From the NCBI RefSeq assembly GCF_001895925.1, contig NZ_MPPI01000041.1, positions 1-45,524 on the forward strand: a DNA stretch of 45,524 nucleotides, given 5' to 3'. Made by a program: the position numbers and the translations under genes. The notes below the pieces were generated by a model. It made no database searches. It worked only from the letters and a program-made list of their open reading frames with translations, and had not been told where the DNA came from. This DNA comes from Phormidesmis priestleyi ULC007. Its GTDB lineage: Bacteria > Cyanobacteriota > Cyanobacteriia > Leptolyngbyales > Leptolyngbyaceae. Positions 8,131 through 17,751 of the stretch are shown piece after piece (positions within the stretch are counted from its first letter, which is position 1; each line of letters opens with the position of its first letter).

Positions 8131-9576
8131 ATGACACTGCAATTCTTTCCTCGATCGTCTAAGCTGGTTCGCTTTGCAATTACTGGGCTGATGGCAACTC
8201 AAGCGGCGATCGCGACTACGGTCATCAGCGAATTCACTCTCACGACACCCGGTATTGATTCAACTCGCGCAGCTCTGGCAAAAAGTGAGCGTCTGTCTGG
8301 ACAAGATATCTATCGCAAAGCTGCACCCGCAGTTGTGTATATAGAAACTGAGCAAGGCACAGGTAGTGGTGTCATCATTGATGCAAATGGCTTGATTGTG
8401 ACGAATGCACATGTTGTAGAAGGCGCACAACAGGTAGCAGTCGAACTGGCGGACGGGCGCAAGTTTATGGCCCAGGTAGTCTCACAGGGAACACCTGGTT
8501 GCGTAGATCTGGCGGTGTTAAAAATTCAAGCAACTAAGCTACCAACCATAAATTTTGCGGCAGCGAGTTCCGTAGAGAAAGGACAGGAGGTTTTTGCAAT
8601 CGGTTACCCGAAAGGTACGAAACCCTCTTCGATTACGCGAGGTGGTGTCAGTAATGTCTCTATTGATCAAGGCAGGATTGACACGGATGTAACGCTGAAC
8701 CCTGGTAACTCTGGCGGAGCGCTACTCAACGATCGTGGGGAACTTTTGGGCATCAATACGGGCGGACGTAGGGATGCGACAGGAATGAACTTTGCAATCG
8801 CAGCGAACAAAGTGCAGGCATTGGTGCAAGCATTAAAGCAAGGTTTGTCTCCTATTCTTGGACAGTACGTGAGTCTTACCACGTCATCGAGTCATGATTT
8901 AGCAGCAAAACTATTGCTCAATGGTGCAGTGAACAACGGCACTCTTCAGAAAAGCGACAATTTAATGTGTGGTGATAAGAGCCGAGCCGACCTCTACACC
9001 TTTAAGGGTGATGCTGATCAACCTGTCAAGATTAGTATGACCAGTTCGCAAATCGGCTCCTATTTGGTACTGCTAGGACCGAATGGGGAAGTCGTGGCTG
9101 AACGTCAGAGTAAAGAGCGCGGTGGCACGGCGACAATGTTGGCGAAATTACCAGTAGCCGGAACCTACACCGTGATCGCCAACGCATTACATCCAGAGCA
9201 GCTTGGAGCTTATCAACTGCAAGCAACCGTTCCTTTGCTTTTTGAGCAAGGACGCTTAACTCGCACCAGTCCCCAATTGCAAGATGGCTCCCCTTACAGT
9301 AGCTATCGATTTACAGGGCAGGCAAACCAAACTATCGCGCTTACCTTATACCAGTTCGACTTCGACCCGTACCTGATTCTGCTGGATTCTGAGGGCAAGA
9401 AGGTTGTTGAAGGAAAAGCTGATCGCCAGTCTAAGGTTGACATCAAACTTCCTCGAAATGGCTCTTACACGCTGATTGTCAGCACGGTAAATCCGAACGA
9501 TCGAGGTCGATTTTTGCTCTCCATCCAACCGTCCGAGGAAACCGCATCACCTAATGCAGTCTCTCAGAATCGCTAA
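8131..9576 (+). CDS. Exported trypsin-like (HtrA-type) serine protease with C-terminal PPC-like domains
   Basis: The protein has 481 residues. After an N-terminal leader (residues 10-50) comes a chymotrypsin-fold protease of the Deg/HtrA kind: QGTGSGVIID, His94 in TNAHVV, Asp126 in DLAVLK and the nucleophile Ser194 in NPGNSGGALLN. All three catalytic residues are present. The usual C-terminal PDZ domain of HtrA is absent. Residues 250-475 instead hold two beta-rich repeats (YTFKGDADQPVKISM and YRFTGQANQTIALTLYQFD, each followed by a GSY or GTYT-V motif) like the PPC domain of secreted peptidases. The leader implies action in the periplasm or outside the cell. AGGAG lies before the ATG. It belongs with the upstream small exported gene and faces the TpsB gene. 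Confidence 0.85.
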   Translation: MTLQFFPRSSKLVRFAITGLMATQAAIATTVISEFTLTTPGIDSTRAALAKSERLSGQDIYRKAAPAVVYIETEQGTGSGVIIDANGLIVTNAHVVEGAQQVAVELADGRKFMAQVVSQGTPGCVDLAVLKIQATKLPTINFAAASSVEKGQEVFAIGYPKGTKPSSITRGGVSNVSIDQGRIDTDVTLNPGNSGGALLNDRGELLGINTGGRRDATGMNFAIAANKVQALVQALKQGLSPILGQYVSLTTSSSHDLAAKLLLNGAVNNGTLQKSDNLMCGDKSRADLYTFKGDADQPVKISMTSSQIGSYLVLLGPNGEVVAERQSKERGGTATMLAKLPVAGTYTVIANALHPEQLGAYQLQATVPLLFEQGRLTRTSPQLQDGSPYSSYRFTGQANQTIALTLYQFDFDPYLILLDSEGKKVVEGKADRQSKVDIKLPRNGSYTLIVSTVNPNDRGRFLLSIQPSEETASPNAVSQNR

Positions 9577-9596
9577 GTCTAACAATTGAATGAAAT

Positions 9597-9626
9597 GGCG
9601 GGGCAGTCCTTTATAGCTGCCCTGTT
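9597..9626. terminator. Hairpin between convergent protease and tpsB genes
   Basis: GGGCAG at 9601-9606 pairs with CTGCCC at 9617-9622, followed by TGTTTG. It is a short stem with a weak T-run and lies between two converging genes, so it could end either transcript. The strength is modest. Confidence 0.4.
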
Positions 9627-9664
9627 TGCGTTAACTGAGCCAGCATTCACCCACAGGAACTAAA

Positions 9665-11371
9665 TTAGAAGGGTTGGTAGCGCAGGGAGAAATAAATGCC
9701 GCTGTCCTGCAATGAATTACCCGACTGGTCGATCGACACCAGTGGAATGCCATAGTCTACGCGCACATCAAAGCCTGGACTGATTAGCCAGCGCAATCCT
9801 ACACCAAGACTAGCGATCGTTTGTGGGTCAGGATTGACCCCACGATTATTCCAGCCACTACCCACTTCAACAAAAGGCGTGAGTTGTAGAATACTCGGAT
9901 TGTTCGTCAGGGGAATCCGCAGTTCTAGCGAACCCACTACGCCATTATCGGATACAAGTTGGTTTTGTCGATAGCCGCGCACTGTATCAACTCCACCCAG
10001 GCTAAAGCGCTCTAAAGATAGCAGAGAGTCAGGGGTTAGTTGCGCCGCGAGTCGGCTAATCAACACTACTCTGGGAGACACCTGCTGCACCCACTGAAAC
10101 TGCCCCAGCCACGAGAAAAAGCGCCCATCAGTGCCAATATCGTTAATCGTGGCATCAAAGGCATTGATGCCAAAACTGAACTGCGATCGCGCTGCTAAAA
10201 CACGAGTGCTGCCGCGATTTGTCCAATCTTGAAAAAAGCGAATGACTGTGACCTTCGACTCGCCGTTGTCCGGCCCTTCGGAAAACGAGAATGGAATATC
10301 ATCTAAAATAAAGGTCTGACTGCGCCGCAGATCGAGTCCGACACCCAGGGCGAACTCACTGCGAGGCGATCGCTGCACAGGTTGACGAACACTAAAAGAA
10401 AGGGTACGAGTTTTACTGCGAATCCCCAGGTCTTGAAACGGTTCTTCAATAATCTCGCTGGCGTTGTTGCCATAGCTGATGCTGGCAGTGCCATTGAGGG
10501 AATTGAAAGGCACCGTGTAGCTAAAATTGTAGAGGTCGAGCGCTTCGGTTCTACTATAGTTGGCGGTGAGACGATCGCCGAAACCCAGCAGATTGTCGTG
10601 AGAGGCGAAGACACTGCCAGACACTTCGCCGATGCTGGGAGATTGATCATTCGCGATCGCAACCCCTGCATGAAACGGCGGTGCTTCTCGCAAGCTGACG
10701 CGCAATCGATTGCGACCGGGGGCAGTGCCTGCTGTCAGTTCTGCATTGACTTGAGCAATGAGTGGATCAAGCTGCAACAGTTGCAGAGCTTCTTCAAGCG
10801 GTCGGCGATTGAGAGGGGGTTTGGTTGCCCGCTCTAAGCGACTCCGCACGTAGCGATCGCGTAACCGAGTTAAGCCACTAATCTCAATCTGCTCCAGTTC
10901 ACCTTCAACAACTTTAATCCGAACAATGCCTTGATCTAATGCCTGATTGTTCAGCAAAAATGCGCCGGAGGTAATGTAACCTGCATCGGTATAGAGTTGA
11001 GTAATCTTGGCGCGGAGGTTTAGGATATCTTCAAATGTTGCCTTTTTGCCCTCATACTGTTTTACCAGAGCAGTAATCTCGCGCTGCAAAACCGTGTTCC
11101 CAGAAACTTCTACTTTTTTGATGAAAAATTGCTCTCCCTGGGACACTGATGGCTCAGGCGGGGATGGCGTAGCGGGAATGGTTAAGCGCGGTGGCGGAGT
11201 AGAGGTAGGTGGCGGCAGGGGACTAGGCGACTCGGACGGGGTTGGAATGGTTTGCTCAAGCCGTTGGGGGGCGTTGGGCGGAATTGTCACACCCGCAGGC
11301 GGTGGGGATTGGGCTGTGGCGATCGCCGCCCCATTAAAAAAGAGCGCCAGTGTGAACACGATCGTCTTCAT
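9665..11371 (-). CDS. Two-partner secretion outer-membrane transporter TpsB (ShlB/FhaC/HecB family)
   Basis: TpsB proteins are 16-strand outer-membrane barrels with two periplasmic POTRA domains that export one TpsA partner. This 568-residue protein has a signal peptide (ALFFNGAAIATAQ), a proline-rich linker to about residue 75, a first POTRA (FFIKKVEVSGNTVL), and a second POTRA (VRIKVVEGELEQIEI, DPLIAQVNAELTAG). The barrel follows from about residue 225 (GVAIANDQSPSIGEV). The family signature for strand L6 appears as VRGYRQNQLVSDNG, and the chain ends LRYQPF with a terminal aromatic, as outer-membrane barrels do. Its ATG overlaps the stop of the upstream tpsA gene (ATGA), so both are made together and in the usual tpsA-tpsB order. 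Confidence 0.92.
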   Translation of the reverse strand: MKTIVFTLALFFNGAAIATAQSPPPAGVTIPPNAPQRLEQTIPTPSESPSPLPPPTSTPPPRLTIPATPSPPEPSVSQGEQFFIKKVEVSGNTVLQREITALVKQYEGKKATFEDILNLRAKITQLYTDAGYITSGAFLLNNQALDQGIVRIKVVEGELEQIEISGLTRLRDRYVRSRLERATKPPLNRRPLEEALQLLQLDPLIAQVNAELTAGTAPGRNRLRVSLREAPPFHAGVAIANDQSPSIGEVSGSVFASHDNLLGFGDRLTANYSRTEALDLYNFSYTVPFNSLNGTASISYGNNASEIIEEPFQDLGIRSKTRTLSFSVRQPVQRSPRSEFALGVGLDLRRSQTFILDDIPFSFSEGPDNGESKVTVIRFFQDWTNRGSTRVLAARSQFSFGINAFDATINDIGTDGRFFSWLGQFQWVQQVSPRVVLISRLAAQLTPDSLLSLERFSLGGVDTVRGYRQNQLVSDNGVVGSLELRIPLTNNPSILQLTPFVEVGSGWNNRGVNPDPQTIASLGVGLRWLISPGFDVRVDYGIPLVSIDQSGNSLQDSGIYFSLRYQPF

Positions 11372-14300
11372 TGCTCACACTCCCGACTCATAACCAGTTT
11401 CCCGTTGGCTAATCGGTAAACGCCTTGAGGTTCAACGATCGGGTCGCCGATTTTCCAGGGGTGATCGGTTTGGCTTTGGGGTTGGGGGAGCGATCGGACT
11501 TCCCCAGTTGGAAATGATGAGGGTGGTGGATCGCCGGGACGGATGGGTAAGCCGCCGGAGCCTGTTATGAGAAAGGTGCCATTTGAGGTGCGATCGCGAC
11601 TGCGGACAATGCAGCTATTGGCAAGCAGCGTAGAGGGATCGACTAGATTGTCTGACAGTTGGGTGAGGCTATTTTGAATGAAGGTGGTGTCGGGGATAGT
11701 GATGATGCCAGAAACCGTGCCGCTGGCGTTGACATCGACCCGGTTGTTGCCATCTAATGTGCGCGGATCAGTACCAGGAGGAGCCGGACGATAGTTCTGC
11801 CCGAAGAAAGCGGCTGTATTAAGAGTGATGTTGCCACCCTTGCCATCACGGGCAAATGACAGGATGTCGCTGTCATTGAAGGCGAGGATGGAGTCAGCAG
11901 TCAGAGTGATGTTGCCCCCACCGCCTGCACCACTATTAACAAAGGTGGTGATGTCGCTGTTGCCTTTCAGTCGAATGTCTTTGGCTGTAATCTCGATCGC
12001 TCCCCCGGAAGATTGAGCAGCGCTAGTTGAGATTGTTCCATCGTTAGCTTGTAAGGGTCCCCGGACATTCAGAAAGATATTACCTGCATTGCCGCTTTGG
12101 CTCGTAAACAGTCCACTGCTTTGGCTTGTGATCAGCCCACCATTCGTCAAAGTGATCGAATTTGCTTGAATTCCTATATTCCCTGCATTTCCTAAAGCCA
12201 TAGTTCTAGCAGAAACTTCTGCACCATCTTTGACAATTAACTGATCTGTACGAATTGCTATATTGCCTGCATTTGTGAGACTTGTTGCCTCAGCCGAAAG
12301 ATTACTCGCGATCGTCAACTGCCCTAGCCCAAACGGATCATTGGCTAGCGATGTAAATCCTTGTCCGCTAATGACGATAGAATCTGTAGCCGTCACATTC
12401 AAATCGCCTCCTCGTCCTCCCAAAACTGAGGAGGTTGCTACAGTGGCACCATCACGAATGATTAAGCGCTTCGTTGTCAAATTTAATTGACCTGCATCGC
12501 CAGTTGAGAGCAAAGAACTACTTATTAACCCACTCGGCGCGTCACTGACCTCGATCAGGTCGGCTTTAACATTCAATATACCTGCCTGCCCACCCTGCTG
12601 TACGCGAAATTCATCGTTGTCTCTTGAAGTACTAGTCGAGACCTCCGCGCCACCGCGAATTGATAATTGTCCAGTATTAATAGTCAAGTTACCAGCATTC
12701 CCAATTCCATTTGTTTTTGCTGATAAACTACTGATGTTTCCTTCAGTGTTCTTCCCTATAACCTCGACAGTTTCCGGCGCATTGATAATTAAGTCACCAG
12801 CACGTCCTGCAAAGTTGTAGGTGTTGGTTGATACTCTAGCACCATCGCGAATACTCAAGCGCCCAGTCGTGATCGTTAATTTTCCGCCCAATGCTGGCTC
12901 AACACCGCCTGGAACCTCAAGAAGCCTTCCGGTTTCAGCAACTATGCTACTGCGAAAAACATCACCCTCTGCATTCTTCAAACTGCCGCTCACTTCTACA
13001 AATTGAGGCGCATTGATAGTTACGTTTCCACCGCGTCCCTGCCCTGATATTGCAAAGGTTGAGGCAGAAATAGTGCCTCCGTCTTGAACACGAAGTCGAT
13101 TAGTCGTAACCGAGATGTCGCCAGCATCTCCACCACCATATGTTCCGGTAAACAGACCACTGGGTGCCCCACTTCTGTATAAGCCTGTTACTTTGACTGA
13201 TTCGCTGGTGTTGACTGTTAAAGTTCCCCCTCGCCCTGTACCAAAGGAGCCAGCCGTAATTTGTCCACCACCTTCAAGCAAAACATTATTTGCTTTAATC
13301 GTGACATTACCACCTGATCCGGAACCTCCCTGAACCTGAGATTGAATAGCGCCTTGATCGCGAACAATCAGATTTCCGTTGTCAACTATCACACTGACAT
13401 TGCCAGCCGCACCTGAATTATAGGTATCGGATGAAATTTTACTGTATATGTTTGAGTTACTTGGCACACTTCCACTGACTTCAACTAGCTCCGAGGCGTG
13501 AATGTTTACACTTCCTCCATTTCCTTTACCGTCCGGAAGCAAGTCAGCACCTGCATTTGCCCTAATCTGTGCTCCGTCTAGAACACTGATTCGTCTGGCA
13601 TCGATCGTAATATTTCCAGCCTTACTATCTCCAGTTGTATCTGCTCCAATATCTCCGCCTGTAAACCGCCTACCATTTATTGTGAGATCATTCCCGATAA
13701 GTGATAGTTCTCCAGTTTTGATGTCGATGTTGCCAGCATTTCCTGAAGATCCAGGGAATACAAAAGTTCCAATGTTTCCCCCATCATTACGAACTGAGTC
13801 ATTCATCTGAATGAAAATATTACCTGCGTTTTGGTTGCCTTGGGTAGGATTTGTGATCTGTGAAAACGAATACATCAGCAGGCGATCGCCCTGAATTCGG
13901 ATATCGCCTCCACCTTGTGTGATCACAGAAGCAAAAAGATCAAGCGAAATTTCCTTTGCATCTAGATTGATATCGCCACTTCTGCCAGTGCTAGTAGAAG
14001 AGAGGAGGGAAGCAGCAGGATCAAGCGAAATACTCTCACCCGCTGTCAGTTTAATACTCCCTGCGTTGCCAAAGTCAGAAGAAGAGTCTATTGAAGCTCC
14101 TTCTCTTAGAAAAATTATGCCTCGTGAGTCAATAACAACTGAACTACCATTTCCTCCAAAGCCCTGTGCATCAATTCCTTGCACAGGCGAAGCAATTCCT
14201 GCTCTAGTTACTCCTCTTCCGGTGATGACAACACCTGCACTTGACAGCAATGTGTTCGGCTGATATTGATTCGTTAGAAAGACTAATCCATTGGGTGGAA

Positions 14301-15573
14301 TGATATTGACTTGCCCTAAAACGATTCCTGAATCAAAAGGCTCAGAATCGAAATCTCCACCACCAGGAAAAGTTCCAGACCCAATGATAGCTATTCCTCC
14401 TGGAATAGTGACACCTGATAAATCAATACCTGCTCGGATATCTAAGGTCGGGCGCGCAGTACCATCGATTGGCAATACCGTTCCATCCGATAAATTAACA
14501 TTCTCTATGAGTGCCGTCGAATTAGTATCTGCACCTGTGATTTCGATCGTTCCTGGAATATACACAAATCCGCCAGCCAGAATATGCAGCGAAGCTCCAA
14601 TATAGTTATTGAGAAATAGGTTTCCAGCTACGAGGATGATTGGATCGTTAGGACTATACAAATTACCTAAACCGCCATCTATCTTCTCAATGCGGAAATT
14701 GCCACCACTGTAGTAATGAGCATCTCCCCCAACTTGATTAGCCGATCGCAGCACCATATCCCCACCCGAAAACACCCCGCTATCAGGATGATTCAGCGCA
14801 AAAATATCCACAGATCGATCGCCCTGCACCAACAACTGCCCACTCGCCGCCGCAATAAATGGATTGGTAACACTATCCCGAATGCGAAGCGTATCTTGAG
14901 CGTGTAGCGTTAAATTGCCGCCCGATCGTACCTGTCCCTGCAACTCTAAATTGTCAGCCGATAGTGTTAGATCGCGTCCCGCAGTTAAGTTTCCAGAGTT
15001 CTGAATTGTTCTCGGTTGCTGCACCTGTTGATCAAAAAACAACGCTCCCGGCGCAATCGCCAGCAAATTACTGCTCTCTGGTTGTGTCGCACTAAAAAAG
15101 CCCTGGTTTCCCAGAGCGATCGCGTTAGCCGTTGTTGCCGTAAACGAACCTGTGACATCTAAACTGGCATTGGAACCAAACACAATGCCATTCGGGTTGA
15201 GCAAAAACAGATTGGCATTACCTAACACACCGAGTCTACCTAAGATTTCAGAGCGACTGTTGCCCGTTACGCGGCTCAAAATATTCTCAACGCCTGCTGG
15301 ATTTGCGAAATATGCGCCTCGCCCCTCGCCAATGTTGAACTGCTGGAAACTATGGAAGAGATTGCTGCCGCGAATCGCACCGCCATCAATGCGATCGCTA
15401 GGCAACCCTCGAATCACCGTATTGGGCGTAACGATCGAGCTTTCAGCACCCAGAGAGGCATCTGGTACGATTTCCCCAACCGCGTGATCGTTCACGCCGA
15501 TAGCGATCGTGCCCAGCACACCTAACCAACCCATTAAACCAAGCCAACATCGAGCGATCGCATACGTCTTCAT
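11368..15573 (-). CDS. Two-partner secretion exoprotein TpsA1, filamentous-haemagglutinin type
   Basis: This 1401-residue protein has a signal peptide (GVLGTIAIGVNDHAVG), then the TPS secretion domain that TpsB recognises: NLFHSFQQFNIGEG, GAYFANPAGVENILSRVTG, LGRLGVLGNANLFLLNPNG and FGSNASLDVTGSF. After that come several hundred residues of short beta-helix repeats rich in GNAGNI, DGAQI and RDGARVSTNT, which should form a long surface fibre. The last 120 residues are a conserved cyanobacterial C-terminal block: TFIQNSLTQLSDNL, LLANSCIVRSRDR, FLITGSGGLPIRPGDPP and, at the very end, LVMSRECEQ. This block recurs in TpsA2 and in two scars downstream. A role in adhesion, aggregation or surface structure is inferred. 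No toxin-like C-terminal domain is visible. Confidence 0.9.
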   Translation of the reverse strand: MKTYAIARCWLGLMGWLGVLGTIAIGVNDHAVGEIVPDASLGAESSIVTPNTVIRGLPSDRIDGGAIRGSNLFHSFQQFNIGEGRGAYFANPAGVENILSRVTGNSRSEILGRLGVLGNANLFLLNPNGIVFGSNASLDVTGSFTATTANAIALGNQGFFSATQPESSNLLAIAPGALFFDQQVQQPRTIQNSGNLTAGRDLTLSADNLELQGQVRSGGNLTLHAQDTLRIRDSVTNPFIAAASGQLLVQGDRSVDIFALNHPDSGVFSGGDMVLRSANQVGGDAHYYSGGNFRIEKIDGGLGNLYSPNDPIILVAGNLFLNNYIGASLHILAGGFVYIPGTIEITGADTNSTALIENVNLSDGTVLPIDGTARPTLDIRAGIDLSGVTIPGGIAIIGSGTFPGGGDFDSEPFDSGIVLGQVNIIPPNGLVFLTNQYQPNTLLSSAGVVITGRGVTRAGIASPVQGIDAQGFGGNGSSVVIDSRGIIFLREGASIDSSSDFGNAGSIKLTAGESISLDPAASLLSSTSTGRSGDINLDAKEISLDLFASVITQGGGDIRIQGDRLLMYSFSQITNPTQGNQNAGNIFIQMNDSVRNDGGNIGTFVFPGSSGNAGNIDIKTGELSLIGNDLTINGRRFTGGDIGADTTGDSKAGNITIDARRISVLDGAQIRANAGADLLPDGKGNGGSVNIHASELVEVSGSVPSNSNIYSKISSDTYNSGAAGNVSVIVDNGNLIVRDQGAIQSQVQGGSGSGGNVTIKANNVLLEGGGQITAGSFGTGRGGTLTVNTSESVKVTGLYRSGAPSGLFTGTYGGGDAGDISVTTNRLRVQDGGTISASTFAISGQGRGGNVTINAPQFVEVSGSLKNAEGDVFRSSIVAETGRLLEVPGGVEPALGGKLTITTGRLSIRDGARVSTNTYNFAGRAGDLIINAPETVEVIGKNTEGNISSLSAKTNGIGNAGNLTINTGQLSIRGGAEVSTSTSRDNDEFRVQQGGQAGILNVKADLIEVSDAPSGLISSSLLSTGDAGQLNLTTKRLIIRDGATVATSSVLGGRGGDLNVTATDSIVISGQGFTSLANDPFGLGQLTIASNLSAEATSLTNAGNIAIRTDQLIVKDGAEVSARTMALGNAGNIGIQANSITLTNGGLITSQSSGLFTSQSGNAGNIFLNVRGPLQANDGTISTSAAQSSGGAIEITAKDIRLKGNSDITTFVNSGAGGGGNITLTADSILAFNDSDILSFARDGKGGNITLNTAAFFGQNYRPAPPGTDPRTLDGNNRVDVNASGTVSGIITIPDTTFIQNSLTQLSDNLVDPSTLLANSCIVRSRDRTSNGTFLITGSGGLPIRPGDPPPSSFPTGEVRSLPQPQSQTDHPWKIGDPIVEPQGVYRLANGKLVMSRECEQ

Positions 15574-15718
15574 GGCAGGAGCAGTTAAAATTTTCTACGA
15601 AAACTTTTCTGCAAAGATAAAAATTACAGATTAATCTACCATTAGAGATTCAGACTGCCAAGTATCACTTAACACTTCGTTAATTTTGAATTCCGCTCGT
15701 CTCAACCTTCAAAATCGC

Positions 15719-17461
15719 CTATGCGGCCCCAGCAGCGATCGCCAGCGCCCGTCGCACAGCCGTATCTGCATTCACAAATCCGTTGCCATACACCAAATCT
15801 CGACCCGTCGCTCCTAAATCATAGGCAGTTTGAGACAGAATTGATTGCACCTGATTTGCGCTCAGGTAAGGATTGGCACTCCAAACCAGCGAAGCAACCC
15901 CCGCCACGTTGGGTGTCGCTGCCGAGGTGCCATTAAACTCAGAGTCAAAATCAAAACTCACATCGTAAGTGGAATCGATCGCACGAGTTGACAGCACTTC
16001 AGACGGGCCCATCAGTGTCAGTCCCACCCCATAGTTAGACCCCCACCAGCCTGGATAAGAAATTCGAGAACCGGGAGCTTTAGGAATGCCATTTTTGTCC
16101 TCAGTGCCCCAAGATGCACCGACCGCAATCACGTTCGCATAGCGGCTTGCTAAAGACGCAGGATTAGAAATGCCATACTGTCCGTCATTCCCGGCGGCGA
16201 TCACAAACAGCGCGTTGGATTGGTTTTGGGCAACCAGTTGTTCAAAATCAGGCTCAATGTCTCCACCCCCCAGACTCATGTTAATCACAAGCCGTTGCCC
16301 CTGGCTGTTAGCGTAATCGATCAGCACTTTGGTTGCTTGGGCAAGCGAAAGATCGCCAGGATTGTTGTCTAGCACGTCCAGATTTGCGACGGTCGAATTC
16401 CAATTGATGCCGCTGATGCCGATGCCATTGTTAGAGGCAGCAGCAATCACACCCTGCACTTCAGTTCCGTGGGAGGTTGATTGAATCCTCTGTTCACCTG
16501 GAACATTGCGGAAAAAGTCATCCTTAGAGTTGTCCCCATAGAGAAGAGTATTGTCGCTGCGGAGGTCGGAATGAATGTTGCCAGCCGCCGTCATACCCAA
16601 GCCCGTGTCTTCAATCCCAATCATCACGTTAGTTGACCCGGTCGTGAACCGCCACGCATTCTGAACGCCCATCATGTGCAGGTTCCACTGTTGACTAAAT
16701 CCTGGATCGTTGGGAGTAACAGAGAGACTTAGCGTTGTGTCAGCAAAGCTAATTTGGTCGATTCCTTCAAACAAAATCTGACTGCCGTTGCTGAAATTAA
16801 GCGTATCAAACACTCGTGTGCCATTGCCAGGGTTAAACAGAATGCCACCACGGGTCGCCGTTGCCAAATTGAAATCGACACTACTTGACAAAACTCCAGA
16901 TAAATCGATGACATCCCGTCCACCTCTGCCAAACTCAACGTTGCCATTGCCAGAAAACACGTTGTATTGAATTCCTGAAAGCACCGTGAAGGTATCGGCT
17001 CCCAGTGTTCCACCTACTAGTTGAATCTTCGGTTGAGTCGTTTGAGCGATCGTTGAATCGATCGCGTCTCTCGTCGCAAATAACCCTGGCGTTGCTGGCT
17101 GATTAAACGTGCCAGTTGCTAACCCCGTCAACTCATCCTGATAGTTCCAGGCGAACTGATCCAGACCGAAGAAATCTGTCGTCGTCTGCATTATATCGGT
17201 TGAGGTCAGCCGATTGGTATCGCTAATGGTGTCAATACTTCGGTCATCTAGTGCAATCAAACTGCTGCTGGTGCGAGGCGAAAAATTAAAGGGATCTTGC
17301 AAGCCATTGGTTTGTGTTGCGATCGAGGTAAGGGCTGCTGAATGGGTGAAGTTAGACCGATCGGTTAAAGCCGTGCAGGTCGAGCCGTCAAATCTGTTCA
17401 TAATTGTTACCCCATTAACGCTGTTGACTCCCATAGTAGGAAAATGCGTTGATAGATCCAT
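15719..17461 (-). CDS. Subtilisin-like serine protease (S8) with N-terminal beta-rich domain
   Basis: The C-terminal half is a subtilase: the aspartate in IGIEDTGLG, the histidine in SHGTEVQGVIAA, the oxyanion region SNALFVIAAGNDGQ, and the serine in FNGTSAATPNVAGVASLVW. All catalytic residues are present. Before it lies a beta-rich stretch with GGTLGADTFTVLSG, GRGGRDVIDLSG and FEGIDQISFADTTL, similar to the RTX-associated or calcium-binding regions of cyanobacterial exoproteases. There is no clear Sec signal, so type I-like export is possible. The start is uncertain: the frame is open to TTG 17557, with ATG at 17461, 17434 and 17401. I chose 17461 because the leader from TTG looks unlike the family. 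It lies upstream of tpsA1 on the same strand, 145 bp away, and could process that fibre. Confidence 0.85.
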   Translation of the reverse strand: MDLSTHFPTMGVNSVNGVTIMNRFDGSTCTALTDRSNFTHSAALTSIATQTNGLQDPFNFSPRTSSSLIALDDRSIDTISDTNRLTSTDIMQTTTDFFGLDQFAWNYQDELTGLATGTFNQPATPGLFATRDAIDSTIAQTTQPKIQLVGGTLGADTFTVLSGIQYNVFSGNGNVEFGRGGRDVIDLSGVLSSSVDFNLATATRGGILFNPGNGTRVFDTLNFSNGSQILFEGIDQISFADTTLSLSVTPNDPGFSQQWNLHMMGVQNAWRFTTGSTNVMIGIEDTGLGMTAAGNIHSDLRSDNTLLYGDNSKDDFFRNVPGEQRIQSTSHGTEVQGVIAAASNNGIGISGINWNSTVANLDVLDNNPGDLSLAQATKVLIDYANSQGQRLVINMSLGGGDIEPDFEQLVAQNQSNALFVIAAGNDGQYGISNPASLASRYANVIAVGASWGTEDKNGIPKAPGSRISYPGWWGSNYGVGLTLMGPSEVLSTRAIDSTYDVSFDFDSEFNGTSAATPNVAGVASLVWSANPYLSANQVQSILSQTAYDLGATGRDLVYGNGFVNADTAVRRALAIAAGAA

Positions 17462-17751
17462 GAACGCTTTGTGCCAATCTGATTGCAGTATTTTGACAAG
17501 TTGATGGCACGATCGAGCAGCTAAATTTGCCGAAAACTGCGATCGAGCCAACTCCAAAAAACACTATCCAAAGAAACACTGAAGATTTGACGATCGATCG
17601 GCAACAATTGTTAAGCTATTCGACAAAGGAAATTGCCAGCTTGGGTGACTCGGTTTGCAGAATCCTGCATCAATTTTGACCCTTAACGGTCTCGTCAGGT
17701 CGATCGTTTCTCAGTAGTCTAGAAGTAATTTATCTCCCCCAACAAACCGAT
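17462..17751. promoter_or_regulatory. Bidirectional promoter region, S8 protease / DUF928 gene
   Basis: About 290 bp separate the start of the protease gene (minus strand) from the DUF928 gene (plus strand). Both need promoters here. An extra in-frame extension of the protease can occupy 17462-17557, so the firm non-coding part is 17558-17751. I see no RNA gene. Confidence 0.4.

Noticed and set aside
11825-15487. Many plus-strand reading frames across tpsA1, rich in proline and serine
   Set aside because: They are antisense shadows of the repetitive glycine- and asparagine-rich tpsA1 coding. None has a recognisable family, ribosome site or independent start context.
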